A stretch of 64,000 bases of DNA from assembly GCA_018266355.1 (NCBI GenBank), contig JAFEAP010000012.1, positions 95,031-159,030 of the forward strand, written 5' to 3'. Under the pieces are notes generated by a model that saw only the letters and a list, made by a program, of their open reading frames with translations, ran no database searches and was not told where the DNA came from. A program made the translations under genes and the position numbers. Below, in pieces: positions 8,309 to 16,214 of the stretch. This DNA is from Bdellovibrionales bacterium (GTDB lineage Bacteria; Bdellovibrionota; UBA1018). Every line of letters begins with the position of its first letter. The first letter of the stretch is position 1.

Positions 8309-9508
8309 TCATTCGTCGGAGTGAAAGGGCGGGTCCCAGGGCGAGTTCCGGGATTCGTCGGTCGGCGTCGCCTCTCCCGTCGCCGGAATCTCGACTTCGG
8401 TGAATCCGACGCCTTCCTCGCGGTCATAGCGCAGGTCGCCCGCGATCGCGTGGCCGTCCGGGTACTCGCGGATGAACGGAAAGCGCGAGTAGGAGAGGAG
8501 GCGGCGGAAGAGCGGACTCTTCTCGCGGTAGCGCTCGAACTCGGCGACCGGGATCCGCACGAGGCCGTTCCACCGGATCGCCGAACTCGGGCGATAGGAC
8601 GCCTTTTCGTAGATCGCGGTATGGGTGACCGGCGATCCGGTCGCGCATCCGTCGACGGGGAAGGCGTCCGGGAAAAGGCTTATGTCGAGCGCGTAGAATC
8701 GGAATTCCGTCGGCGTGCGGGCGGCGATCCACACCCCCCAGCACGCGGGGTTTCCGGGGGCCGGATTCGAGGCGAGGTCGAGGAGTTTTTCCGAGCCGGC
8801 GTTTTCCCGCCAGTCGGTTTCCGCGACCGCGCGCGCCCGGACTCCCGCCGCGACGAAAGCGCCGATCGCGGCGACGAAGAACGCGACCGGGACGATCCGG
8901 CCGAGCGCGGGACCGCGGAATTTCGCGGCGAGAACCGCCGAGAGCGCGAAGAACGCCGTCAGCGCCCAGGCGAGGCCGTTCGTGAACATCGGGAAGAGCC
9001 AGACGAGCGCGAGCATCGAAAGGCCGAGCATCGCCCAAGCGATGCGCGACCAGGCGCGCCCTGCCTCGCGGACGAGCAGCGGGACGAGCGCGAACCAAAG
9101 CAGCGGTTCGACGATGTAGACCGAATCGCCGTAGAACCACCGGTTCTCGAACGGCGTGAGCGGATGGACGCCGTAGTTGTTCAGGAAGTCGGCTCCGACG
9201 TGGAGAAGCGATCCGAGGATCCCGATCAGCGCGAGTTCTAACGTCCAGCGCGGGGCGCGGGTCGCGCGTTTCGCGATCGCCGCCGACGCGAGGCCGAGGA
9301 CCGGGGCGGCGAGGAAGGTATGCGAATAGCCGCGATGCTGAATCAGGTAGTCGAAGGTCGTCGCACCCGGGAAGAAGCGGACGACGACGTCGGCGTCGGG
9401 AAGATTGTTCGCGATCACGCTCGCCCAGTAGATCTCGGGGCGCCGGAAACGCTCGGGAAGGATTCGCGCGACGGCCGCGCCGATGATCGAGTGGGTGAGG
9501 TTATCCAT
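8309..9508 (-). CDS. YdjM/DUF457-type membrane-bound metal-dependent hydrolase
   Basis: 399 residues. It opens with DNLTHSIIGAAVA, followed by NNLPDADV, HRGYSHTFL and LHVGADFLNNYGVHPL: the conserved His/Asp pattern of the YdjM (LexA-regulated, DUF457) family of inner-membrane putative metal hydrolases. At least six hydrophobic segments follow, then a soluble C-terminal domain of ~170 residues that most family members lack. The biological substrate is unknown. The start overlaps the stop of the upstream kinase-like gene by 8 bases, suggesting co-expression. Confidence 0.85.
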   Translation of the reverse strand: MDNLTHSIIGAAVARILPERFRRPEIYWASVIANNLPDADVVVRFFPGATTFDYLIQHRGYSHTFLAAPVLGLASAAIAKRATRAPRWTLELALIGILGSLLHVGADFLNNYGVHPLTPFENRWFYGDSVYIVEPLLWFALVPLLVREAGRAWSRIAWAMLGLSMLALVWLFPMFTNGLAWALTAFFALSAVLAAKFRGPALGRIVPVAFFVAAIGAFVAAGVRARAVAETDWRENAGSEKLLDLASNPAPGNPACWGVWIAARTPTEFRFYALDISLFPDAFPVDGCATGSPVTHTAIYEKASYRPSSAIRWNGLVRIPVAEFERYREKSPLFRRLLSYSRFPFIREYPDGHAIAGDLRYDREEGVGFTEVEIPATGEATPTDESRNSPWDPPFHSDE

Positions 9509-10385
9509 GCGGTCGCATCAGCCCCAAACAGGCCGGCCCGTTCGGAGCCGGTGGAGGCAGTTTCACCTCGCGCCGGGAAAAATCGGGGAAAACCTGGCTC
9601 ATCGCTTCGTGTTCGAGATCGCTCAGGGTATTCAGCTCCCGCTCGATCTCGAAATGGAGTTCGGGATGGATGGGCAGGCGATCCCGGATCTTTTCCCGGA
9701 TTCCCGAGAAGATCATTCCCATCTCGGATTGGTCCGGCGTGTTCGCTTTCGGGAACCAATTTTCGAATTGGGTATCCACGACTTTCACGACGTAGCGATT
9801 TCCCTCGCGGTCGAGCCCGAGGTTCTTCGCGCTCCCGTCGGGGATGTATTCGCGTCCGAAGTCGCGGACGAAGTCCCGGATCGCCGCGAATTTCGCCCGG
9901 GAAATTTCGTCCTCGGGCGATCGGACGATCTCGATCAAGACGTCGCCCATCTCCTCGAAGTCCGGAAGGTATTCGACCTCGGTCGTGAGTTTCGTCGCCG
10001 CGGCGGGAGAGAAGACCTCGGGAGTCGCGAATCCCCGGCTCCGTAGGCTCTGGATCCCCGCGGCGAAGTCGAGATTCTCCCGCCAGCGGTACGGGGTATT
10101 CGGGATCCGCAGCAGCGTGACTTTCCCCTCGCGGTAGATCTTGTAGAGGTCGGAAGAGTTTCCGCTCCGGAAATAAACGCCGACGTATTCCGTGCCGTCG
10201 ACCGTGAACTTCCGAGGCGGACCGCCGGTGAGCGAAATCCGTAACTCCGTCGCGGCCGCCTCGTAGCGGTCCGGAGCGCTGCGAAGCAGCTCGACGGTGA
10301 GCGAGACGCCGTCGGCCTTCGCGGGCGAGAGGCCCGCGAGGACGAACGACAAAGCGAAAAGGAGGTTTCGGATCGGACGCTCCAC
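9501..10385 (-). CDS. Exported protein with protein-kinase-like motifs
   Basis: 294 residues with a signal peptide (NLLFALSFVLAGL..AKA). The mature part carries a pattern like a minimal kinase fold: a glycine/serine loop and strand (GNSSDLYKIYREGKVTLLRI), an acidic hinge-like VEYLPDFEEMGD, then IPDGSAKNLGLD..GNRYVVKVVD. There Asp and Asn have the catalytic-loop spacing D-x4-N and the later Asp sits like a DFG Asp. The VAIK Lys position seems to be Arg. This is motif reading only; it could be an inactive or chance resemblance. GTG start with AGGAAGG directly upstream. Co-transcribed with the YdjM-like gene. Confidence 0.5.
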   Translation of the reverse strand: MERPIRNLLFALSFVLAGLSPAKADGVSLTVELLRSAPDRYEAAATELRISLTGGPPRKFTVDGTEYVGVYFRSGNSSDLYKIYREGKVTLLRIPNTPYRWRENLDFAAGIQSLRSRGFATPEVFSPAAATKLTTEVEYLPDFEEMGDVLIEIVRSPEDEISRAKFAAIRDFVRDFGREYIPDGSAKNLGLDREGNRYVVKVVDTQFENWFPKANTPDQSEMGMIFSGIREKIRDRLPIHPELHFEIERELNTLSDLEHEAMSQVFPDFSRREVKLPPPAPNGPACLGLMRPHG

Positions 10386-10486
10386 CCTTCCTCATCGGAA
10401 TTTGAAGGACGGTCCCTAAGTTCATCAATAATTTGGCGTCCGTGAGGAGGATGGCCAAGGTCCCGAAGTCGGGATAGGTTCGAGGC

Positions 10487-10891
10487 ATGAAATCTTCGAA
10501 TCCGTACCTCTTCTTCAATCAGGGAAAATGCCGAGCCGCGATGGAGTTCTACCAAAAGACCTTCGGCGGTGAGCTTCAAGTCATGACCGCCGATCAAGCG
10601 GGATCGAACCTGCCGCCGGGCATGGATCCGAAGTCGGTCATGCACTCGTCGCTGAAGACGCCGGCGTTCCTCCTCATGGCGTCAGATAACGGCAAGAGCG
10701 ACACCACCGTCGGCGATAACGTCTGCATCTACCTCGATTGCTCGGACCCGGCCGAGGTCGACACGCTCTTCGCGAAGCTTGCCGCGGGCGGCGAATCGAG
10801 CATGAAGCCGGAGAAGACGTTCTGGGGAGCTTACTTCGGTTCGCTCACCGACGCTTACGGCATCAGCTGGATGCTGAGCGCGAACTTCTAA
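10487..10891 (+). CDS. VOC-family (PhnB/glyoxalase-like) protein
   Basis: 134 residues. Begins NPYLFFNQGKCRAAMEFYQKTFGGE and ends DAYGISWMLS, the two hallmarks of the PhnB-like branch of the vicinal oxygen chelate fold (also named 3-demethylubiquinone methyltransferase-like). These are dimeric cytoplasmic proteins; few have a known substrate. ATG with a GAGG 4 bases upstream. Convergent with the HAD phosphatase, 6 bases apart. Confidence 0.85.
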   Translation: MKSSNPYLFFNQGKCRAAMEFYQKTFGGELQVMTADQAGSNLPPGMDPKSVMHSSLKTPAFLLMASDNGKSDTTVGDNVCIYLDCSDPAEVDTLFAKLAAGGESSMKPEKTFWGAYFGSLTDAYGISWMLSANF

Positions 10892-10897
10892 GTCGTT

Positions 10898-11560
10898 TCA
10901 AGCGAAGCCGAGCGCGGCGATTTCGCGCGCGTCGCGGACGGTGAAGTCCGGGCGATGGCGCCGAAGTTCGGCCTCGGCCCCGAGACCGTAGAGGACGCCG
11001 ACCGTGCGAAGGCCGGCGGCTTTTCCGGCGATCAGGTCGAAGACCGAGTCGCCGATCATCGCCGCCTCGGCGGGCGGGAGATTCCAGCGCCGGCAAACCT
11101 CGCGCAGCGGGCCGGGATCCGGTTTCCGGGTCGGAAAGGCTTCCTGTCCGAAGACCGCCTCGAAGTGCGGGCGGAGGTCGAGGTCGTCCACCAGCCGATC
11201 GGCGAAGACCTGGTTCTTGTTCGTCACGACGACCTTCGGAAGGTACCGGTAATGCTCGAGAGTTTCGCGGATGCCCGGATAGACCTTCGTCCGGCGGGTG
11301 AGGTTCCTCTCGTAGTTCCGGCGAAAACGACGCGAAAGCTCCTCGATCCAGTCGACCGCCGTGTTTTCGCCCAGCAGCCTCCGGAAGAGGACCTCCGATC
11401 CGCGTCCGATTTCCGCGGCGACGCGTTCGCCCGGAAAGGCGGGAAGACCCGCCGACCGAAGCGCGAGATTCACGCTCTCGACGATGTCGTCCTTCGAGTC
11501 GACGAGCGTGCCGTCGAGATCGAAAATGAGGAGACGGGTTCGCGCGTTCCGTTCCGTCAT
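10898..11560 (-). CDS. HAD-superfamily phosphatase (phosphoglycolate-phosphatase-like)
   Basis: 220 residues. Motif I FDLDGTLVDS with the nucleophile Asp, motif II VVVTNK, motif III Lys in RKPDPGPL and motif IV MIGDSVFD are all present, with a helical cap between motifs I and II: the Gph/beta-phosphoglucomutase subclass. It removes phosphate from small metabolites in the cytoplasm. It starts 4 bases after the ATP-grasp stop, so it is probably the last gene of the isonitrile operon. There it might act on a sugar phosphate (isocyanide synthase uses ribulose 5-phosphate) or a phosphorylated intermediate; this is inference. Confidence 0.85.
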   Translation of the reverse strand: MTERNARTRLLIFDLDGTLVDSKDDIVESVNLALRSAGLPAFPGERVAAEIGRGSEVLFRRLLGENTAVDWIEELSRRFRRNYERNLTRRTKVYPGIRETLEHYRYLPKVVVTNKNQVFADRLVDDLDLRPHFEAVFGQEAFPTRKPDPGPLREVCRRWNLPPAEAAMIGDSVFDLIAGKAAGLRTVGVLYGLGAEAELRRHRPDFTVRDAREIAALGFA

Positions 11561-11564
11561 GGAT

Positions 11565-12791
11565 TTATCCGTTCACGATCAGGCTCGCTTCCATCGCCCG
11601 GATCTTTTCGTAGTCCGAGAAGATGGCGTCGCGTTCGCCGGCCAGCGCGACGATGCCGATGCTCGTCAGGTAGTCGACCGTTCGCGGCACGCGGTCCCCG
11701 TTCCTGATCCAGAGGTGGCGGCTCAAAAGCGTCCCGAGCCCCGCGACGCCGTCGAAGACTTCGACGTTCGCGAGGCGGCCCGCAGCCGGGGACTTCAGGA
11801 ACACGGGAACGACGGTCTTTCGGAATCGGTATTCCCGATCGGCGACGTCGCCGTCGACGTAGATCTCGACGAGCTTGTCGGCCTGACTGCTGCCGGTCGC
11901 GGCGCGTGCGAACTCGACGACGGGGCCGCCGATCATCCGGGCGCTCGATTCGATCAATCGCGGGCCGTCGGCGGTGAGCATGATCTCGGTGTGGGAGGCG
12001 CCCCACCGAACGCCGAGCGCGTCGAGCGCGCGACGAGTATACGCGAAAACCTCGGCGAGGGCTTCGCCTTCGCAGGCGACGAATTCGACGTGGTCGAAGG
12101 CCGTTCGCCGATCGCCGACGGACGTCTTTTGGTAGCGCATGAGGTGGGTGAGGTGGTGACGACCGTCGACGCTGACGGTTCCGACGGCGAATTCGGTGCC
12201 GAGGGCTTGTTCCTGAACGACGGCGGTAGCGTTTCGCGCGCCGGAGACGAGAGGGGCGCCGAGGATCCGCGCGAGCGGGGTTTGCCAATCGCCGCCCGCC
12301 GCCACATGAAAAACCATCTCGCTTCCGGAGGCGGCCGGCGGCTTAAGGATGAGCGGTCGGTTCGCGAGTCCGTTTTCTTCGATCCAACGCCGCGCTTCGG
12401 CTTCGGACGCGGTGGCGAGCGTCCGCAAGTTCGGTACTCCCGCCTCGGCGAGGGCGTCCTGCATGAGGGCCTTGTGCGCCCGGTGCCGGGCTTTCGCCGG
12501 ATCGTTCGCGAGGCGGGGAAGGAGAAGCGCGGTCAGTCGCTCGGCGAGCGCGATGCCTTCCTCGGTACCGGGGAGGATCGCGATCGGATCGAACTTCCGG
12601 ACGACTTCTTCGATCCCGGGTCGGTCGGCCACGATTTCATCGAAATCGGAGGAGCGAATGCGCGAACCGAACTCGGGCCATTCTTCCGTGTCGAGCGTCA
12701 CGGCGACCGTGGGGATCCCCCGCGCGCGGAAGGCCGGAGCGAGCTCGACTCCGGAAGATAAGGGATCGACGATGACGACGGGGCGATTCAT
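11565..12791 (-). CDS. ATP-grasp carboxylate-amine ligase
   Basis: 408 residues. The N-terminal Rossmann-like domain (VVIVDPLSSGVELAPAFRARG) resembles carbamoyl-phosphate-synthase-type pre-grasp domains. The ATP-grasp core shows ILKPP..SGSEMVF, VQEQALGTEFAVG (nucleotide and substrate loops) and HTEIML...GPRLIESSARMIGG, where the usual Asn of ExN is Ser. Relatives such as BacD-type L-amino-acid ligases join a carboxylate to an amine through an acyl phosphate. Position between the isonitrile-pathway monooxygenase (ATGA overlap) and the HAD gene suggests it conjugates the isonitrile acid or an amino acid. Start chosen by GGAGG upstream of 12791. Confidence 0.85.
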   Translation of the reverse strand: MNRPVVIVDPLSSGVELAPAFRARGIPTVAVTLDTEEWPEFGSRIRSSDFDEIVADRPGIEEVVRKFDPIAILPGTEEGIALAERLTALLLPRLANDPAKARHRAHKALMQDALAEAGVPNLRTLATASEAEARRWIEENGLANRPLILKPPAASGSEMVFHVAAGGDWQTPLARILGAPLVSGARNATAVVQEQALGTEFAVGTVSVDGRHHLTHLMRYQKTSVGDRRTAFDHVEFVACEGEALAEVFAYTRRALDALGVRWGASHTEIMLTADGPRLIESSARMIGGPVVEFARAATGSSQADKLVEIYVDGDVADREYRFRKTVVPVFLKSPAAGRLANVEVFDGVAGLGTLLSRHLWIRNGDRVPRTVDYLTSIGIVALAGERDAIFSDYEKIRAMEASLIVNG

Positions 12792-14203
12792 CCGCGGACC
12801 TCCGAGACCGTTTCGATGTAGGAGTCCGGACGCACGAGGATCGCACGGTTCGCGTAGGGCGACCGCTCCGACCAGTATCCGTCCGGACGTTCCTTCGCGG
12901 AGACGCGGACGACTTTCGCGTCGGCCGGGACGTCGAAGTCCGGTTCGCCCTCGCCGAAGACGAGCACCGTGAAACGCGCGTAGTCGAGGAGCGAATAGAG
13001 CCGCGTGGGCGCCTTCGTGCCTTCGCGAACCTCGAAGTCGAAGAGGCGGGACCCGGCGAGTCCGCTTTCGCCGTAGCGGATCCCCATCCCGGTGATGTTC
13101 CCCGCGCGTTTCCGCACGATTTCGACGTAGTCGCGGGCGTGGGTCCCGGTCGCCGAGAACTTCGTCGAACGCACGAGCTCGCCGGACGCGGCGATCACGC
13201 TCTCGGCGACGGGCTTCCGCTCGCTCTCGTAGGTCCGCAGGAGCGCGGGCGAAGCGGCCGACTTCAAGACCCGGTCGAGCTTCCAAACGAGATTGAACGC
13301 GTCCGAGATCCCGGTGTTGAGACCCTGGCCTCCGTTCACGGAGTGGATGTGGCAGGCGTCGCCCGCGAGGAAGACGCGGTCGTGGGCGGAAAAGCGTTCG
13401 GCGACGGACTCTTTCACGGAAAACCGGGAGTACCATTCGATTTCCCGGAATTTGACCGAGTGCGGGCGCAGGGCGCGGTTGATCTTCGCGAGGGCTTCCT
13501 CGAAGGTGAACTCCGGCTTGTCCATCCGTACGTAGAAGCGGTCGATCTTCCCCTCGCGCGGGATCCAGGCGACGTCGGAGGTTTCCGCTTGGCAGACGAT
13601 GATCTCGGGAACTTTCGGGAAATCCGTTTCGATCACGCCGTCGATTACGGCCCAGACGATCTCCGGGCGCACGATCTCGAACGGGATCTCGAAATGCCCG
13701 CGGACGAAGGAATGCGAGCCGTCCGCACCGATGACGTAGCTCGATTCGACTCGGGTTCCGTCGGAAAGGAGGGTGAGGCATCCGCGCTCGGTGACCTCGA
13801 TCCGTTCGACCGAGGTCGAGCGCCGCGCCGGGACGCCGGCCGTCCTCAGCTTTTCGTCGAGGAGTTTTTCGAAGTGGGATTGACCGAGCATGAGGAAGTG
13901 TTTGTGCAGGCAGCCTTCGAGTTCGTCCCACCACGCGGACTGGCGCGAGACGAATTTCCCGTCCGCCCAGACCGAGCTCGTGTTGCAGGGTTTTCCGAGC
14001 GGATAAAGTTCGTCGAAAAGGCCGGCGACCTCGAGGAGCTGGAGCGTTCGGGCGTTCAGCGCGTCGGCGCGACCGACTTCGAGGGGGCCCTCGGACTTAT
14101 CGACGACGACGGCGCGGAGACCGCACCGGTGCGCGAGGTAGGCGCAGAGGAGGCCGACCGGGCCGGCGCCGACGATGAGGAGGTCCGCGGACCGCGTTTT
14201 CAT
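12788..14203 (-). CDS. FAD-dependent aromatic monooxygenase (PHBH/UbiH class)
   Basis: 471 residues. FAD-binding GAGPVG (12-17), the middle motif VIGADGSHSFVR (DG motif) and GDACHIHSVNGGQGLNTGISDAFNLVWKL mark a class A flavin monooxygenase that hydroxylates phenolic rings with NAD(P)H and O2. The C-terminal ~100 residues form a thioredoxin-like tail, as in phenol hydroxylase/MhpA relatives. In pvc loci a different flavin enzyme (PvcC) hydroxylates the aromatic ring; this one likely plays that part. Overlaps both neighbours by 4 bases. Confidence 0.9.
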   Translation of the reverse strand: MKTRSADLLIVGAGPVGLLCAYLAHRCGLRAVVVDKSEGPLEVGRADALNARTLQLLEVAGLFDELYPLGKPCNTSSVWADGKFVSRQSAWWDELEGCLHKHFLMLGQSHFEKLLDEKLRTAGVPARRSTSVERIEVTERGCLTLLSDGTRVESSYVIGADGSHSFVRGHFEIPFEIVRPEIVWAVIDGVIETDFPKVPEIIVCQAETSDVAWIPREGKIDRFYVRMDKPEFTFEEALAKINRALRPHSVKFREIEWYSRFSVKESVAERFSAHDRVFLAGDACHIHSVNGGQGLNTGISDAFNLVWKLDRVLKSAASPALLRTYESERKPVAESVIAASGELVRSTKFSATGTHARDYVEIVRKRAGNITGMGIRYGESGLAGSRLFDFEVREGTKAPTRLYSLLDYARFTVLVFGEGEPDFDVPADAKVVRVSAKERPDGYWSERSPYANRAILVRPDSYIETVSEVRG

Positions 14204-15036
14204 CGGTGGGAGACCAGTCGGGGGTTATCGAGCGGGGGGTGGCTGAGCACGTGCACGCGCCGGAGGTGGCGCGGGGCTTTCGTCTCGAACGACTCCCGTC
14301 CGTGGAGGAGGGAGAAGTTGTCGGTCACGACGACGTCGCCTTCCTGCCATTCGTGGGCGTAGAAGCACTTCGGGGAATAGAGGGCTTCGCGAAGGGTGCG
14401 GTGGAACTCCGCGATTTCGGCTTCGGGTACGCCGGTGAATTCGAGGACGGGCGGATTCAGGAAAGCGCCGAAGCCGGCGCGAGGCGGTTCGTTGTAGCGG
14501 ATGACGGGATGGCCCCGGAACGGATGGGTGTCGACGATCGGGGAGACCGTTCGGCTGTCGTAGAATTCCATCTTGCGCTGGTAAGAGCCGGTGACTTTGC
14601 CCCAGAGTTCGCGCTCGGCGGGCGTCGCGAATTCGAGGGCGAGCGTCGTATCCGAGAAAGTCGTGCGTCCGCCCTGGCCGGCGCGCGGCGCTTTCACGCA
14701 GTGGAAGAGTTGGAGCTCGGGGACTTGCGGGCGGTACATCCCGTCCCAGTGGAGGGGAACGTAGTTATTGTCGAAGATGTGGTCCTCGGGGTTGTTCCGC
14801 TCGATGAGCTCGAGGACTTTCCCGAAGGGCCAGACGCTGATCTCGCCGAAACGTTCGCAGTACGCGGCGAAGTCCTCGGCGTCCCCGAACGTGCGGAATC
14901 CGCGGAGGACGAGGAGCCGCTCGCGAGCGAGGAGACCGCGGAGCCGCTTCACGTCGAGGTCGCGAACGTCGGCGCCCGGGCGGGAGGGTTCGAGGAGGAG
15001 GCCGAAGGGTTCGACGCGCGTTTCTTTAGTTTGCAT
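14200..15036 (-). CDS. Fe(II)/2-oxoglutarate oxygenase (PvcB/IsnB-like, TauD/TfdA family)
   Basis: 278 residues. Iron ligands are visible as His96-x-Asp98 (LHWDG) and His245 (LLHGRE); an Arg in APRHLRRVHV would hold 2-oxoglutarate. Spacing and length fit TauD/TfdA enzymes. Directly after isocyanide synthase genes this family desaturates the isonitrile amino acid: PvcB keeps the carboxylate, IsnB decarboxylates to a vinyl isonitrile. With an ATP-grasp ligase downstream I favour the PvcB-type outcome. Start overlaps the synthase stop by 11 bases. Confidence 0.9.
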   Translation of the reverse strand: MQTKETRVEPFGLLLEPSRPGADVRDLDVKRLRGLLARERLLVLRGFRTFGDAEDFAAYCERFGEISVWPFGKVLELIERNNPEDHIFDNNYVPLHWDGMYRPQVPELQLFHCVKAPRAGQGGRTTFSDTTLALEFATPAERELWGKVTGSYQRKMEFYDSRTVSPIVDTHPFRGHPVIRYNEPPRAGFGAFLNPPVLEFTGVPEAEIAEFHRTLREALYSPKCFYAHEWQEGDVVVTDNFSLLHGRESFETKAPRHLRRVHVLSHPPLDNPRLVSHR

Positions 15037-16111
15037 GGGAGGCTCCGAGGATTTTCGCGGGAGTTCTTTCGAGGACGTAGTGACTCGGGCGCCCGTCGCG
15101 GTGGACGAGGCGTCCGCCGAGCGCCTCGGCTTCCGCGCGTTTCAGGAGGATGAAGCGCCCGTCGACTTCGGCGGCGACTCCGTGCCAGGGGGTGAGCCAG
15201 TGATCGGGCTCGATGAGGCGGATGCCGAGCTTTCGGTCGCCGCAACCTTGGGGATGGATCGAGAGGCGGACGGCGTTCGGGAAGCGGAGTTCGACGAGAT
15301 CGCCCCAAGCCCTGCTCCGCGCGATGACTTCGTACGCGCGGACGCGGGCTTCTTTTTGGAGGGCGGTCCGGCTCCGCGTTTGGCCCGGGAAGGTCGCGTC
15401 CTCGACGAGGAAGCGAGTGATGCCGAGGTAGAGGCGATGGCATTCCTTTTCCTCGATCGTCGCGTCCGGGCTCTTACCTCCGCGGCCGACCGCGGAGCGG
15501 AGGGCATCGAGCGAATCTCCGTGTTGTTCCATGAGCCGCTCGCGCATTCCGTCGAAGGAGACGCCGTCGTAGAGCTCGTCGAGGTTGAACGTCGAGATCG
15601 AGGCGAGGTTCGATCCCGCGATCATCCGGGAGAGTTCGTCCTGGTAGGCGGTGACGTCCGCGTCCCGCATGCCGACCGCGTCGCTGAACACGCGCCCGTC
15701 AGAGCAGAGAATGACCCGGGCGCCGGGGGCGTATAGATCCCGGAGCCGGTCGCAGAGGTGCTGGAGGAATTCGAGCGCGCGCCGCTCGGCCATGTCGGGT
15801 AGGGTTCCGAGCACTTTCGCCGGGTTCGGGGATTTTCCTGGAAAGGCGGGGAGGACGAACGTGACGGGGAGTCCGAGGGCGACCGCCGAGACGACTTTCG
15901 CGAGGTGGGGTGCGAGGCACCTCGGGCACCCGGCGGCGGCGCAGTCCGAGGCCGGGCCGGCGAAACGGCGGAAACGCATCGCTTCGGCCAGGATCGCCTT
16001 CGCGGTCGTCTCGGGACCCTGGGCCGGCGTGGATTCGGGTTCGTCCGATACGAGGAACGCCTCGTGATCGTCGAATTCACCTCTCGTCGATCGGTCGCTC
16101 AGCTTCAGCAT
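15026..16111 (-). CDS. pvcA: Isocyanide (isonitrile) synthase, PvcA/IsnA family
   Basis: 361 residues. The DIT1_PvcA signature is unmistakable: LPAFPGKSPNPAKVLGTLPD followed by MAER, with ARVILCSDGRVFSD and NAVRLSIHPQG further on. The enzyme turns the amino group of L-Tyr or L-Trp into an isonitrile using ribulose 5-phosphate as the carbon donor, in the cytoplasm. A Cys cluster (DCAAAGCPRC, residues about 56-65) precedes the core. First gene of the operon, with GAAGAAGGGG upstream of ATG 16111. Whether the substrate is Tyr or Trp cannot be read here. Confidence 0.93.
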   Translation of the reverse strand: MLKLSDRSTRGEFDDHEAFLVSDEPESTPAQGPETTAKAILAEAMRFRRFAGPASDCAAAGCPRCLAPHLAKVVSAVALGLPVTFVLPAFPGKSPNPAKVLGTLPDMAERRALEFLQHLCDRLRDLYAPGARVILCSDGRVFSDAVGMRDADVTAYQDELSRMIAGSNLASISTFNLDELYDGVSFDGMRERLMEQHGDSLDALRSAVGRGGKSPDATIEEKECHRLYLGITRFLVEDATFPGQTRSRTALQKEARVRAYEVIARSRAWGDLVELRFPNAVRLSIHPQGCGDRKLGIRLIEPDHWLTPWHGVAAEVDGRFILLKRAEAEALGGRLVHRDGRPSHYVLERTPAKILGASHAN

Positions 16112-16214
16112 TTCGATTCCCCTTCTTCAGGTCGAACCTAGGGCATCCGCACTCATAAATATAATTGGTTCTATAGTAAGTGATGATAGGTATTTTTTAT
16201 GATAGGAAAGGAGA
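16112..16214. promoter_or_regulatory. Divergent LysR/pvcA promoter region with direct repeats
   Basis: An AT-rich 60-base core in GC-rich surroundings. ATGATAGG occurs twice on the plus strand (16183-16190 and 16199-16206), exactly 16 bases apart, the second next to the regulator's GAAAGGAG ribosome site. Towards pvcA, the minus strand reads TATATT as a possible -10 box with no good -35, as expected for a LysR-activated promoter. The span is the likely regulator binding site. Confidence 0.55.
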
